From Sulfopaludibacter sp963835555 (GTDB taxonomy: Bacteria > Acidobacteriota > Terriglobia > Bryobacterales > Bryobacteraceae), in the NCBI GenBank assembly GCA_963835555.1, contig CAWIGC010000026.1, positions 1-64,000 of the forward strand: a stretch of 64,000 bases of DNA. The letters run 5' to 3'. Below, piece after piece: positions 35,724 through 44,389 of the stretch (position 1 is its first letter; each line of letters begins with the position of its first letter). Under the pieces are notes generated by a model. It ran no database searches and was not told the DNA's origin. It was given only the letters and a program-made list of their open reading frames with translations. Made by a program: the position numbers and the translations under genes.

Positions 35724-36821
35724 TCAGAAAAACTGCAGCGGCAGTTGCTCGTCGAATTCGGCGGCGCGGCGGATTTCCAGTGTCCGCGCCTCATCCGAAC
35801 GGCCCCAGCCCTCCAGAATCCACACGATCTCGCGGGCCGATTCGTCCATCGCACCCGGATCCTCGCATTCCTGAGCCAGCTCGTTCCACTGCTGCATCAG
35901 TTCGTAGCATTCGGCCAGTCGCCCGGCCTCGCGCATCAGCCGGCGGCCGGTGCGCGCCTGGTGGCAGATATCGTCCCAGTCCGACGCTGCATCCGCGTGA
36001 GCCAGCGCGTGCTGCACGGCGCGGATCTCGTCGCGCGCGGGCGGCCCGGGTTCTTCCACCAGGAGCGTGGAGCAGCGCCCGCCGAACACAAACTCGCCGC
36101 CGCCTTCCTCCAGCAGGAACAGAAACCGGCGAGGCGCGCAGAAATCGGCCAGGCGTTTCAGGTTGGCGTCTACTTCGCCCTCCAGTCGCAGATCGAGTTG
36201 CGTGGCCAGATCTCCCGCCAGGGCCGCCACGGAGCGGCCGCCGCACTCCAGGCGAAAGATCTCGTCGAAGTCTTCGCGATAGGCACGGGCGAACTCGTAA
36301 GCCAAGGCGGCGCCGGAAGCCGTGCTGACGCCGGCCCGGTCGGCAAGAGAGATTCCCAGATCCTCCAGATAGCCTGCATGGTCGAGATCGCGCGGTTCCT
36401 CGGGAGGCGTCCAGGAAGCGGCGCACGCCCGCAGCCAGCGCTTCACCTCTCGCAGGCCGGACCGGCGCAAGCCGGAGAGTTCGAAGCGTTCCTTCAGCAC
36501 GGCCGGCGGATTGCAGTCGTCGCAGCGCACGAAGGCGATGCGCACGCCTTCTTCTCTCGGCTCGTTGACCAGCGCATCTTCCCACTGCGCCCGTGGCCAG
36601 CGTGGAGGTATGGAATTGCGTGAGAACAACACCAGCACGGCGTCGGCGGTGCGCGCATCGCGAGCCTTGGAGACCAGATCCTCGCCGGGCCGGATTTCCC
36701 CCTCGTCCAGCAATACCTCCACGTCGGCGCCGCGCTCCAGGAATTCGGCCAGGGCGGCTGCGGTGGCCCGGTCTTCCGGGGCGTAGCAGGGAAAGACCGT
36801 GGTACGGGTTAGAGTTTGCAC
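35724..36821 (-). CDS. TIR-domain protein with degenerate STAND/NB-ARC-like region
   Basis: 365 residues from GTG 36821, overlapping the methyltransferase end by 13 bases; an upstream in-frame start at 36956 would overlap it by 148 bases and is less likely. The TIR domain covers residues 8-110: TTVFPCYAPEDRATAAALAE, LLDEGEIRPGEDLVSK, and VLVLFSRNSIPPRWPRAQWE with candidate catalytic Glu 81. After a helix there is an NB-ARC-like segment (ALAYEFARAYREDFDEIFRL, then ECGGRSVAALAGDLATQL and RRFLFLLEE), but the P-loop position reads GVSTASGAAL, without the GKT/S Lys. A helical C-terminus follows. Bacterial TIR domains often cleave NAD+ in defence or signalling; here this is inference. Confidence 0.72.
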   Translation of the reverse strand: MQTLTRTTVFPCYAPEDRATAAALAEFLERGADVEVLLDEGEIRPGEDLVSKARDARTADAVLVLFSRNSIPPRWPRAQWEDALVNEPREEGVRIAFVRCDDCNPPAVLKERFELSGLRRSGLREVKRWLRACAASWTPPEEPRDLDHAGYLEDLGISLADRAGVSTASGAALAYEFARAYREDFDEIFRLECGGRSVAALAGDLATQLDLRLEGEVDANLKRLADFCAPRRFLFLLEEGGGEFVFGGRCSTLLVEEPGPPARDEIRAVQHALAHADAASDWDDICHQARTGRRLMREAGRLAECYELMQQWNELAQECEDPGAMDESAREIVWILEGWGRSDEARTLEIRRAAEFDEQLPLQFF

Positions 36822-37471
36822 GCCAGGGTCAGCCCGTCGCCAAGCGGAATCAGGCTCAACGCCACGCGCGCATCGGCGTGCAGTTTCTGGTTGAACGCGC
36901 GGATCGTCCCGGTGTCGGGCTGGCGATTTTCGGGGTTCACTACCTCGCCGTGCCAAAGGACGTTGTCCACCACGATCAAGCCGCCGGGGCGGATCAGCGC
37001 CAGAGCGCGCTCATAGTAATTCGGATAGTTCGGCTTGTCGGCATCGATGAAGGCGAAATCGAAACTGCCGGATTCCCCCGCGGCGATCAAGGCGTCCAGG
37101 GATTCGAGCGCTGGCCCGAGGCGCAGTTCCACGCGATCCGTCACCCCCGCTTCGGCCCAGGTTTGCCGTGCCCGCGTGGTGTACTCTTCGCTCAAATCGC
37201 AGGCGACCACTTTGCCGCCCGGAGGCAGGGCCAGCGCTACCCACGTGGAACTATACCCCATGAACACGCCTATCTCCAGGGTCTTGCGCGCGCCCGTCAC
37301 GCGAGCCAGCAGGTGCAGCAACTGGCCCTGCTCCGGAGCAGTCTGCATGGAAGCGCGGGGATGGTCCTCGCTTTCCTCGCGCAGTTTGTGAAGCGCCGCG
37401 GGCTCCCGCAGTGTGACGGCGCGAATGTAGTGCGCCAAAGCATCGGTAACTTCTGTGTGGGTTCTGGACAT
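36809..37471 (-). CDS. O-methyltransferase, class I (COMT/CCoAOMT-like)
   Basis: 220 residues. The SAM motif is KTLEIGVFMGYSSTWVALAL near 64-83, the metal/substrate region is FAFIDADKPNYPNYYERAL near 138, and RPGGLIVVDNVLWHGEVVNP follows. These match the cation-dependent caffeoyl-CoA O-methyltransferase-like family, which methylates catechol-type hydroxyls with SAM. The TIR gene begins within its last codons, so the two are probably translated together. Its substrate is unknown. Confidence 0.93.
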   Translation of the reverse strand: MSRTHTEVTDALAHYIRAVTLREPAALHKLREESEDHPRASMQTAPEQGQLLHLLARVTGARKTLEIGVFMGYSSTWVALALPPGGKVVACDLSEEYTTRARQTWAEAGVTDRVELRLGPALESLDALIAAGESGSFDFAFIDADKPNYPNYYERALALIRPGGLIVVDNVLWHGEVVNPENRQPDTGTIRAFNQKLHADARVALSLIPLGDGLTLACKL

Positions 37472-37492
37472 GAGGAAACGATGACAATTATT

Positions 37493-38773
37493 TTACCCTG
37501 CCGCGAACATGGCAACTGCGGCCCCGGCCATCACCGTAGCCGCAATCCATCCCATCCACCGCAGCCATCGTGGATTCACGCGTTCGCCCATCACCCTGGG
37601 GTCGCTGGTCAATAGCACTACCAGCACAATCAGCGGGGACGCCAGAATGCCGTTGGCTACCGCCGACCAGAAGAGCATCTTCACCGCGTCTACACCCAGG
37701 TAATCCAGCGCCAGCCCTATCAACATGGCCAGAGCAACCACGCTGTAAAACTCCGGCGCCAGTTTGGGCTTGGCCTCCAGCGAGGCCTTCCAGGCCATAG
37801 CCTCTGAAACGGCGTAGGCGCTGGACCCGGCCAGAACCGGAACGCCGAGCATTCCGGTGCCCAGCAGGCCGAGAGTGAACAACAGATACGCGCCTCTTCC
37901 AGCCAGCGGAAGCAGGGCCTTGGCGGCGTCGCGTGCCGTGGAGATATGGGTGATGCCGTGGGCATGCAGGGTGGCCGCCGTGGTCAGGATGATGAAGAAC
38001 ATCACAAAGTTGGAAAAGAACATTCCGGTCACGATATCGCGGCGTGCCTTGCGCAGTTCCTGATCGCTGGCGCCTTTGCGCTGTGCCACCGTGACACGGC
38101 CCATGGCTCGTTCCTCTTCCACCTCTTCGGCTGCCTGCCAAAAGAAGAGGTACGGCGAAATGGTCGTGCCCAGAATGCCCACCAGCACGGAAAGATACGC
38201 GCCCGACCATTGAATATCCGGAATGAAAGTTGCACGCAATACCTGCCACCAATCCGGCTTGGCCACGAAGGCGGTGATCACATACGCGAAAAGCACCAGC
38301 GTGAGCCATTTGAAAATCCGCGCAATGGTCCGATACGAACTGTAGAACAGCAGCACGATCATCACCGCCGTATAAAGCGGAAACCAGATCAGCGAGTTGA
38401 TTCCTGTGAGCATCTGCGTGGCCTCGGCCATACCGCCCAGGTCGGCGCCGATATTGATCGTGTTGGCGACTACCAATATCAGGCACGCGCTCCAGAGCAC
38501 CCAGCGCGGATAGCGCCGGCGGACCACGGCGGCCAATCCCCGTCCCGTCACCATCGCCAGCCGGGAGCACATCAACTGCACCGAAACCATGAGGGGGAAC
38601 GAGAACAACGCCGTCCACAGCGGGCCATAGCCGAACTGCGCGCCGGTTACGGAGTAGGTGGCGATTCCGGAAGGGTCGTCATCGGCCGCGCCGGTAATCA
38701 GGCCCGGTCCTAATTCGGCGAAAAAGTCGCGGACCGGAGTGCGTGGTTGGTTTGGCGAACGGCGGCTGGGCAC
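37493..38773 (-). CDS. Nramp-family divalent metal transporter
   Basis: About 426 residues with eleven helices. The metal-site motif is ADDDPSGIATYSVTGAQFG near the N-terminus, with the DPSG helix break, and helix 6 carries GTTISPYLFFWQAAEEVEEE. Nramp proteins import Mn2+/Fe2+ with protons. I chose GTG 38773 because GAAGGG and a TGCTATTCT extended -10 lie just upstream; ATG 38818 would add 15 residues with no Nramp character. A candidate promoter is shared with the divergent hydrolase. Confidence 0.88.
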   Translation of the reverse strand: MPSRRSPNQPRTPVRDFFAELGPGLITGAADDDPSGIATYSVTGAQFGYGPLWTALFSFPLMVSVQLMCSRLAMVTGRGLAAVVRRRYPRWVLWSACLILVVANTINIGADLGGMAEATQMLTGINSLIWFPLYTAVMIVLLFYSSYRTIARIFKWLTLVLFAYVITAFVAKPDWWQVLRATFIPDIQWSGAYLSVLVGILGTTISPYLFFWQAAEEVEEERAMGRVTVAQRKGASDQELRKARRDIVTGMFFSNFVMFFIILTTAATLHAHGITHISTARDAAKALLPLAGRGAYLLFTLGLLGTGMLGVPVLAGSSAYAVSEAMAWKASLEAKPKLAPEFYSVVALAMLIGLALDYLGVDAVKMLFWSAVANGILASPLIVLVVLLTSDPRVMGERVNPRWLRWMGWIAATVMAGAAVAMFAAG

Positions 38774-38835
38774 CAGTTGCCCTTCAGAATAGCAGACGCT
38801 CGTCCCGCAACGGCGCATAGTAGTATTGTTTCGAC

Positions 38836-40119
38836 ATGAATCGCCCGTACGCCTGTATCGCCGCCGCCCTGTTTCTCTCATCATGTACGCCATCGCCCCA
38901 ATCTGCGGCCGACCCTGGCTTGCTGGCCGAGATTCAACAGATCAAGGCCATCGATAACCACGCCCACCCGGTGCGCGTCATCGATGCCGGAGAACCGCCA
39001 GACCGCGGATTCGACGCGCTCCCCGTAGACAACATGGAGCCGCAGAGCGATCCCGTGAATCTGCGCCCGCAATCGCCGGCCATTGCCGCCGCATCCCAGG
39101 CGCTCTACGGTGGACCCGGCGGCAAGCAGCGCGTGCAGCGCGAACAGGGCGCCAATTACCCCGCGTGGGTGCTGGACCGGATGGGCGTTGAAGTGATGCT
39201 CGCCAACCGCGTCTCCCTGGGAAAGAGCATCCAGCCCCCGCGCTTTCGGTGGGTTCCGTACGCCGACGCACTGATCTTTCCGCTCGATAATTCTCTCCTG
39301 GCGCGGCAAAACTCCGATCGCAAGAGTTTCTTTGCATTGGAAGACCAGTTGCGGCAGCGCTACCTGAAAGACGCGGGAATGGACAAACCGCCCGCCACGC
39401 TGGACGACTACCTGAAGCGCGTGGTAACCCCGACTCTGGAGCGGCAGCGGCAGGGCGGGGCCGTGGCGGAAAAGTTCGAAGCGGCCTATCTGCGGTCGCT
39501 GGACTTCGACAAAGCAGACCGCGCCGACGCCGGCCGCATTTATCAGCGCTTCGCCGGCAAGCCCGGCCCCGCGCAAGCCGAGTACAAACCCTTGCAGGAT
39601 TTCCTGTTCCGCTATATCGCCGCCGAATGCGGCCGCCTGGGAATGGCCGTCCATCTGCACACCATGGCCGGCGCCGGCAGTTACTTCGATGTGGCGGGCG
39701 TCAATCCGCTCCACCTGGAATCGGTGTTGAACGATCCCGAGCTACGCCACACGAATATCGTGATGGTGCATGGCGGATGGCCCTTCACCCGCGAAATCGG
39801 CGCCCTGCTCACCAAGCCTACCGCCTACCTGGATTTTTCGGCGCAGGACCTTTCGGAGACGCCCGCCACCCTGGCCGGCATTCTCCGCGAGTGGCTGGAA
39901 TTTGTGCCGGAGAAAGTCATGTTCGGAACCGATGCCTACCCCTACATTCCCGAAATGGGCTGGGAGGAATCCGGCTGGATTGCCGCCCGCACCGGCCGCG
40001 AGGCCCTCGCCCTCGCCCTCACGGGCATGCTCCGCGACCACGAAATCACGCGCAGTCGCGCCTCCGAACTCGCCCGCATGGTGCTGCGCGAAAATGCCAG
40101 GAAGCTATACGGGCTGTAA
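38836..40119 (+). CDS. Lipoprotein of the amidohydrolase (TIM-barrel) superfamily
   Basis: 427 residues. The N-terminus (AALFLSSCTPSPQ) has a lipobox at Cys 17, so it is probably a lipoprotein. The metal-dependent hydrolase barrel is seen as IKAIDNHAHPV (HxH motif), HLHTMAGAGSYFDVAG, NIVMVHGGWPFTREIGAL and MFGTDAYPYIPEMGWEE. This pattern fits the amidohydro_2 group, including decarboxylase-like or adenosine-deaminase-like enzymes; the substrate is not clear. It begins close to the Nramp gene and ends 20 bases before the YeiH stop. Confidence 0.88.
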   Translation: MNRPYACIAAALFLSSCTPSPQSAADPGLLAEIQQIKAIDNHAHPVRVIDAGEPPDRGFDALPVDNMEPQSDPVNLRPQSPAIAAASQALYGGPGGKQRVQREQGANYPAWVLDRMGVEVMLANRVSLGKSIQPPRFRWVPYADALIFPLDNSLLARQNSDRKSFFALEDQLRQRYLKDAGMDKPPATLDDYLKRVVTPTLERQRQGGAVAEKFEAAYLRSLDFDKADRADAGRIYQRFAGKPGPAQAEYKPLQDFLFRYIAAECGRLGMAVHLHTMAGAGSYFDVAGVNPLHLESVLNDPELRHTNIVMVHGGWPFTREIGALLTKPTAYLDFSAQDLSETPATLAGILREWLEFVPEKVMFGTDAYPYIPEMGWEESGWIAARTGREALALALTGMLRDHEITRSRASELARMVLRENARKLYGL

Positions 40120-40139
40120 AATACGCCTGACTGACCCGG

Positions 40140-41240
40140 CTACAGCAACAGCCGGATCAACATCAGGCTCACCAGGCACAGCGCTGCCGTGGCGCCCAGG
40201 CCCGTCAGCACCGCTCGCCCGCCGGTGTGCGCCAGAAAGCGAATGTTCACTTCCAGCCCCAGGGCCGCCATCGATAGCGTGAGCATCAACTCTCCCAGGT
40301 TGGTCAGGATGTCCGCCATGGCCGCCGATCCGAACCGGAATTGCAGTACCGGCAGCAGCCCCAGCGTATTCAGCAGAGATAGTGCCAGGAAGCCGTACAC
40401 GAACGGCGGGACCAGCCGCGCATAGCGAATCGAAACCTGCGAGCCCTGCCGGCGCGCATACAAATATCCGACCACGAACAGGAACGGCGCCAGCAGCGTC
40501 ACCCGCACAAGCTTCACCAGAGTCGCCAGCGCACCAGCGGTGGAACTGTACGCGAAGCCCGCCGCCACCACCTGCGGCACCGCGTGAATCGACGTGCCGG
40601 CCCACACCCCGAACGCATCGTCCTTCAGGTGCAGCAGGCCCCCCAGGGGCGGCAGCAGGAACATCAGCACCAGGCCGAGAATGTTCACCGTTCCGATGGA
40701 GAGCATCAGGTCGTGATCTTCTGCGTCGATGAGCGGCGCGACGGCAACAATGGCGCTGGTGCCGCAGATGGCGGTGCCGGCGCCGATCAATAGTCCCGTC
40801 CGATGCCATACGCCCAGCAGGCGCGCCAGCCAGATGCTGGTGAGTGTCGCGACCGCGATGCAAACCAGGGTAATGAGCAATGCCCGGTAACCCACGGTTG
40901 CCACGCGTATCAGGTTCAAACCCGCGCCGCTGAGCACAATCATGATGGGGATGAGGCGCTGCGCCAGTCCCTTGGCGCTTTGGATGCTGGCGGCCGGCAG
41001 GGGCACCACGTTACGCACTGCCACACCGGCCAGAATGGCGATGATGGCCGCGCTCACCGGATAGCGCGCGCTGCCGGCGCTGAGCACGCGGAAGGGTGGG
41101 AACGGCAGGTAGTGCAAGGCATAAGACACGCCCGCCACCAGCAGTGCCAGCACATACCCTTCCGACCACTGCCGCAGGAACGGACCTTTGGGCTTGGGTT
41201 TCGCCGCTGGGGCAAGCGGCAGTTCGTGCAGCCCCTCCAT
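40140..41240 (-). CDS. YeiH-family putative sulfate exporter
   Basis: 366 residues, about ten helices: YVLALLVAGVSYALHYLPFP, LIPIMIVLSGAGLNLIRVAT, the well conserved GTAICGTSAIVAVAPLIDAED, and GTSIHAVPQVVAAGFAYS. This is the UPF0324/YeiH family, implicated in sulfate/taurine-derived anion export. A hydrophilic N-terminus (PAAKPKPKGPFLRQWSEG) precedes the first helix. It is convergent with the amidohydrolase and divergent from the tRNA. Confidence 0.9.
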   Translation of the reverse strand: MEGLHELPLAPAAKPKPKGPFLRQWSEGYVLALLVAGVSYALHYLPFPPFRVLSAGSARYPVSAAIIAILAGVAVRNVVPLPAASIQSAKGLAQRLIPIMIVLSGAGLNLIRVATVGYRALLITLVCIAVATLTSIWLARLLGVWHRTGLLIGAGTAICGTSAIVAVAPLIDAEDHDLMLSIGTVNILGLVLMFLLPPLGGLLHLKDDAFGVWAGTSIHAVPQVVAAGFAYSSTAGALATLVKLVRVTLLAPFLFVVGYLYARRQGSQVSIRYARLVPPFVYGFLALSLLNTLGLLPVLQFRFGSAAMADILTNLGELMLTLSMAALGLEVNIRFLAHTGGRAVLTGLGATAALCLVSLMLIRLLL

Positions 41241-41380
41241 AGAGTCCAGCGAGAGCAGTGCTTCATCGCTGATATAGCCGTAGGACGCGGTCTGGCGCAG
41301 CGGATTCCCCCCCGAATGGCCCAGTATATCGCGGCGGATTTGCCGCGCCTTGGGTTATACTCGACATGAGGAAGCGGCAA

Positions 41381-41456
41381 GCTGGCGTAGCTCAGTTGGT
41401 AGAGCATCTGATTTGTAATCAGAGGGTCGGGGGTTCAAGCCCCTCCGCCAGCTCCA
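41381..41456 (+). tRNA. tRNA-Thr (anticodon TGT)
   Basis: 76 bases including encoded CCA. The acceptor GCTGGCG pairs with CGCCAGC; the D arm is GCTCAGTTGGTAGAGC; the anticodon arm TCTGA-TTTGTAA-TCAGA gives TGT; the T arm is CGGGGGTTCAAGCCCCT. TATACT at 41356-41361 is a -10 candidate about 20 bases upstream. Confidence 0.97.
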
Positions 41457-41499
41457 TCCCGATCAGGCCCCGTATCGTCCCCAAGCTACCCGGAATCAC

Positions 41500-42426
41500 A
41501 TGCTCACCTGGCACCGCCGCAATGCGGCCGGACCGATCCTCGTGCTGGCGCTGCTCAGCACCAGTTGCGCCGACCCCGCCCGGTACCGCGGGGCCATTTC
41601 GAAGTTTCACGATGCCACTGCGGTTGTCATCGCGGCCGCGAAGACCACCTACATCGAATTGAACCGGTCCGAGCGCCGGCACTACGCCGATTTGCAGGTG
41701 GCGCAGCGCAAGCCCATCGATCCGGACGAACTCGCTAAAGCGCAGTTGTTAGACCCCGCCGAAATCGCGGTCCGCCTCAGCGCGCTCGATGTCCTGGAGA
41801 AGTTCTCGGATCTCATGGTCCGGCTAGCGGCTAATCCGGCCGGCGCCGCGGTGCAGACCGGAACCGCCGGCCTCCAGCAATCCCTGACGGCCCTTTCGGG
41901 CGACGCCGCCAAACTCACCGGCGTCAACAGCGCCCCATTTCAAGCCCGGGCAAAGAGCGTTTTTCCTTTGCTCGGCTCCGCTCTGCAGGCATTCGTCAAT
42001 GCCAAAACGGTGGCTGCCGTCCGGCAGGCCACGCTAGCCGCCACCCAGCCGGTGAACGATTTCATCGCCGCCCTGGAGACCGATATGAGACTGGCCCACG
42101 CCCGCGAACGGACTTTCCTGTCCGGCCGCAGGAGCGAAGCCTTCCAGCATTACCGCGCGGATCTTGCGGCCGGCGCCGATACCACCACCCTGCGGGCAGA
42201 CGCCGCGTCCATCCTGCAATTCGAGAATCAGTGGGAGGCGTTCGAGGCCGAAAATCCCGCCGCCGGCCTCGCAGCGATGAAGCGCGCATATGGGTCCCTC
42301 GCCGAAGTTGTTCGCAAGCCCAAGCCTTCCACCGCCGATTTCGAGGGACTGCTTGCCGAGGTGGATTCTTTCGTCAACACCGCGGGTCAGGCCGGACAGG
42401 CCGTACGGGCATTTGCGGAAAAGTGA
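41500..42426 (+). CDS. Lipoprotein of unknown function, alpha-helical
   Basis: 308 residues. The N-terminus LVLALLSTSCADPARYR has a lipobox (LSTSC), predicting a lipoprotein. The rest is alpha-helical and Ala-rich (LVRLAANPAGAAVQTGTAGL, LGSALQAFVNAKTVAAVRQA), with no catalytic motif. The start is ATG 41500. It is followed after 16 bases by a second helical gene with AAGGAG in the gap, so they form a two-gene unit next to tRNA-Thr. The predicted helical bundle could be a binding protein or a scaffold for membrane contact. I do not recognise the family. Confidence 0.75.
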   Translation: MLTWHRRNAAGPILVLALLSTSCADPARYRGAISKFHDATAVVIAAAKTTYIELNRSERRHYADLQVAQRKPIDPDELAKAQLLDPAEIAVRLSALDVLEKFSDLMVRLAANPAGAAVQTGTAGLQQSLTALSGDAAKLTGVNSAPFQARAKSVFPLLGSALQAFVNAKTVAAVRQATLAATQPVNDFIAALETDMRLAHARERTFLSGRRSEAFQHYRADLAAGADTTTLRADAASILQFENQWEAFEAENPAAGLAAMKRAYGSLAEVVRKPKPSTADFEGLLAEVDSFVNTAGQAGQAVRAFAEK

Positions 42427-42442
42427 AAAGGAGCGCACTTAC

Positions 42443-42775
42443 ATGACTACCCTGGTGGACGTCGTGGAATTGGTTGGCAACCGGATCACCGAGATCGATA
42501 TGACGCTGGCCCGCATCGCACCCAGCGACCCCAACGCCGCCGAGTTGACGGCCCTCCGGCTCCAACTGGACCAGCAGCAGCAGGCGCTGCTCCGGCAGGC
42601 CTTCGACGAAAACTCCGCCCAGTTTCAATCCGCGGCCGCCGCGCTCCAGACCGTGAACGAGAGCATCGGCGACAGCATCCGGAAGATCGAACATATCGCT
42701 TCGGTGATCGACAATGTGTCGAGGCTTTTGGCCTCCGTAGCCAACCTCGTGACCACCGTTGGCAAGCTCGCCTGA
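42443..42775 (+). CDS. Small helical protein, partner of the 41500 lipoprotein
   Basis: 110 residues from ATG 42443, with AAGGAG about ten bases before. The protein is a long amphipathic helix region (VELVGNRITEIDMTLARIAP, then QLDQQQQALLRQAFDE), and the C-terminus has a hydrophobic turn SVIDNVSRLLASVANLVTTV, possibly a membrane-contact helix. It has no signal peptide. Its close placement suggests it works with the upstream lipoprotein. The family is not recognised. Confidence 0.7.
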   Translation: MTTLVDVVELVGNRITEIDMTLARIAPSDPNAAELTALRLQLDQQQQALLRQAFDENSAQFQSAAAALQTVNESIGDSIRKIEHIASVIDNVSRLLASVANLVTTVGKLA

Positions 42776-42785
42776 ACCCGTGGAC

Positions 42786-43112
42786 CTAGATGAAGCTTCG
42801 TCCCGCGGCGATGCACTTCGGTTGCTGCGGTTCTTCCGTATCGCTGTCGGTTGGTAAGAGCCGAATCAGATGTTCCGCCAGTTCTTTGGGACAGATGAAA
42901 TCGGCATCGCTCCACACCGGAACCGGTTGCGGCTTCCGCTGCCACTCGAAGACAATCTCCACAGGATCCAGATCTTCGCTCATCCATCTGCCATCCAGCC
43001 GCAAAAACTCCGCGGCGTCCGCCGAGCCTTGCAGCGCTACCCGCATCGAGCTTTCCTGCCGCGACAAAAGAAAGCCTTCTACCGTTTCCCCATCCGAATA
43101 CCTGATGATCAT
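42786..43112 (-). CDS. Small protein of a paralogous family (copy A)
   Basis: 108 residues. It resembles the protein at 44039 on the other strand. Both start IRY-(S/Q)-(D/N)-G followed by a segment with EG..L.R, share MR-(V/I)-A, the central motif G-W/AW and PV, and the strong signature DFICP-ELAEHL (residues 72-83 here). The Cys in FICP may bind metal or form a contact. It lies just behind the helical pair and convergent with it. The family is not recognised. Confidence 0.7.
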   Translation of the reverse strand: MIIRYSDGETVEGFLLSRQESSMRVALQGSADAAEFLRLDGRWMSEDLDPVEIVFEWQRKPQPVPVWSDADFICPKELAEHLIRLLPTDSDTEEPQQPKCIAAGRSFI

Positions 43113-43235
43113 GACTTACCTTTCTACTAACTGTATGGTGCGGCCAAATAACTACTTGTTTCAAGTGCCCTTTCCTGCCTGCTGGTATTGTTGCGCTCCT
43201 AACCTTGGTTATGAAACCTTGCGAGCAGAGTACTA

Positions 43236-43898
43236 TCAGAAAGATTGGTTTACTCGCGGACGCGGGATCATGCCTTGCAGTTCGCCGCACAGGTTGTCGA
43301 ACAGGTTCATCAGACCGGCGATATCTACGCATCCGCTCCCCCTGCGCAAAAGCAGAAGCCGCCATCGCGCCCGTAACATACACAGCCGGAATTCCGACTG
43401 CTTGCGCGTCAGCGCCGATGCCAGATCCGGGCGATCGACTGCGGCGTGCACCATCAGAACCTGCCAAGTGCCGCACATTTTCCGGAACTCGTCCGCCAGA
43501 CTGTTCAGATATGCGCGGAAGATCTGACACCGCTGCCGGCGAAGGCGCCCGGCCGCCTTTCGGTCGAACCCCGGTTGCCGGCACAGGAACTCCAGGTCTG
43601 AATCGTCCAGCAGTCGCAGCATCGGGCGATAACGCTCCACCGAAAGTCCGCTGATCCACTCTGCCGTTGCCGGCAGCACTGCTTGGGTTCGCGGGAATCG
43701 GTGCGGCATGGGCGGAAAATTCAACATGTTCAGTTTCGAGACTGCAATATCAAAATCGGCATCGGTCGATTGAACCATGAATTCGCTTCCGCCTGACAGT
43801 TCCGGTCGTACCAGATTCGCGTACCAATTGGGACGTACCAACAGCTTTCGAGGTAAAAGTTCTAGTAGTTCATCAGCTTTTTCCCTGCCTCGGCACAA
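43236..43898 (-). CDS. Protein of unknown function between the paralogues
   Basis: About 220 residues in the open frame. The start is uncertain: alternatives are GTG 43898, a TTG near 43841 and ATG 43778. The protein has LVRPNWYANLVRPELSGGSE, FLCRQPGFDRKAAGRLRRQR and a positively charged helical C-terminal half ending in PRPRVNQSF. No signal peptide, membrane helix or catalytic motif was seen. It lies between two paralogous small genes in a stretch of weaker codon bias. Not recognised. Confidence 0.6.
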   Translation of the reverse strand: MCRGREKADELLELLPRKLLVRPNWYANLVRPELSGGSEFMVQSTDADFDIAVSKLNMLNFPPMPHRFPRTQAVLPATAEWISGLSVERYRPMLRLLDDSDLEFLCRQPGFDRKAAGRLRRQRCQIFRAYLNSLADEFRKMCGTWQVLMVHAAVDRPDLASALTRKQSEFRLCMLRARWRLLLLRRGSGCVDIAGLMNLFDNLCGELQGMIPRPRVNQSF

Positions 43899-44038
43899 AC
43901 TTTCGCCCTCATCCGTTGCCTGATAACTTCAATAACTAACGATAGTTCCAAACTTCGAAATTGGTACATCGCTAGTACGCAGCCCCCTGGAATCCAAGCG
44001 CTTCCCTGTTGCACTATGGAGTTGCAGAGCGACACGCC

Positions 44039-44374
44039 ATGAAAATCAGATACCAGAACGGCAGCGCCATCGAAGGGCTGACACTCTACCGGGCGGACCA
44101 GACGATGCGCATCGCCGTGAGCGGTAGAGATGACGTCATGGAATTGACCCGTATCCATGGAGCATGGATCACAGACGATTGCGAACCCGTAATTATGGAG
44201 ACTGGAATAGCTTTTAAAGACGTCGTGAACGATTCCGACGAAGATTTCATTTGCCCCAGGGAACTGGCGGAGCACCTCGTCTCTCTGCTGTTCATCGACG
44301 CCGCTGAAGATGTCTTTGACGAACAGGGCCCCCTGCGTCCGGCGCACCCCGGAGCATCTACGCTGCTAGCGTAA
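44039..44374 (+). CDS. Small protein of a paralogous family (copy B)
   Basis: 111 residues, homologous along its length to the gene at 42786-43112: it has IRYQNGSAIEGLTLYRADQT, the block GAWITDDCEPVIM, and DEDFICPRELAEHLVSLL near residue 75. The C-terminus is acidic and then Pro-rich. The start is ATG 44039; no strong ribosome site is visible. It is divergent from the 43236 gene. Two inverted copies around one gene suggest a duplication. Function unknown. Confidence 0.68.
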   Translation: MKIRYQNGSAIEGLTLYRADQTMRIAVSGRDDVMELTRIHGAWITDDCEPVIMETGIAFKDVVNDSDEDFICPRELAEHLVSLLFIDAAEDVFDEQGPLRPAHPGASTLLA

Positions 44375-44389
44375 CGCCGGTACCTTTCC

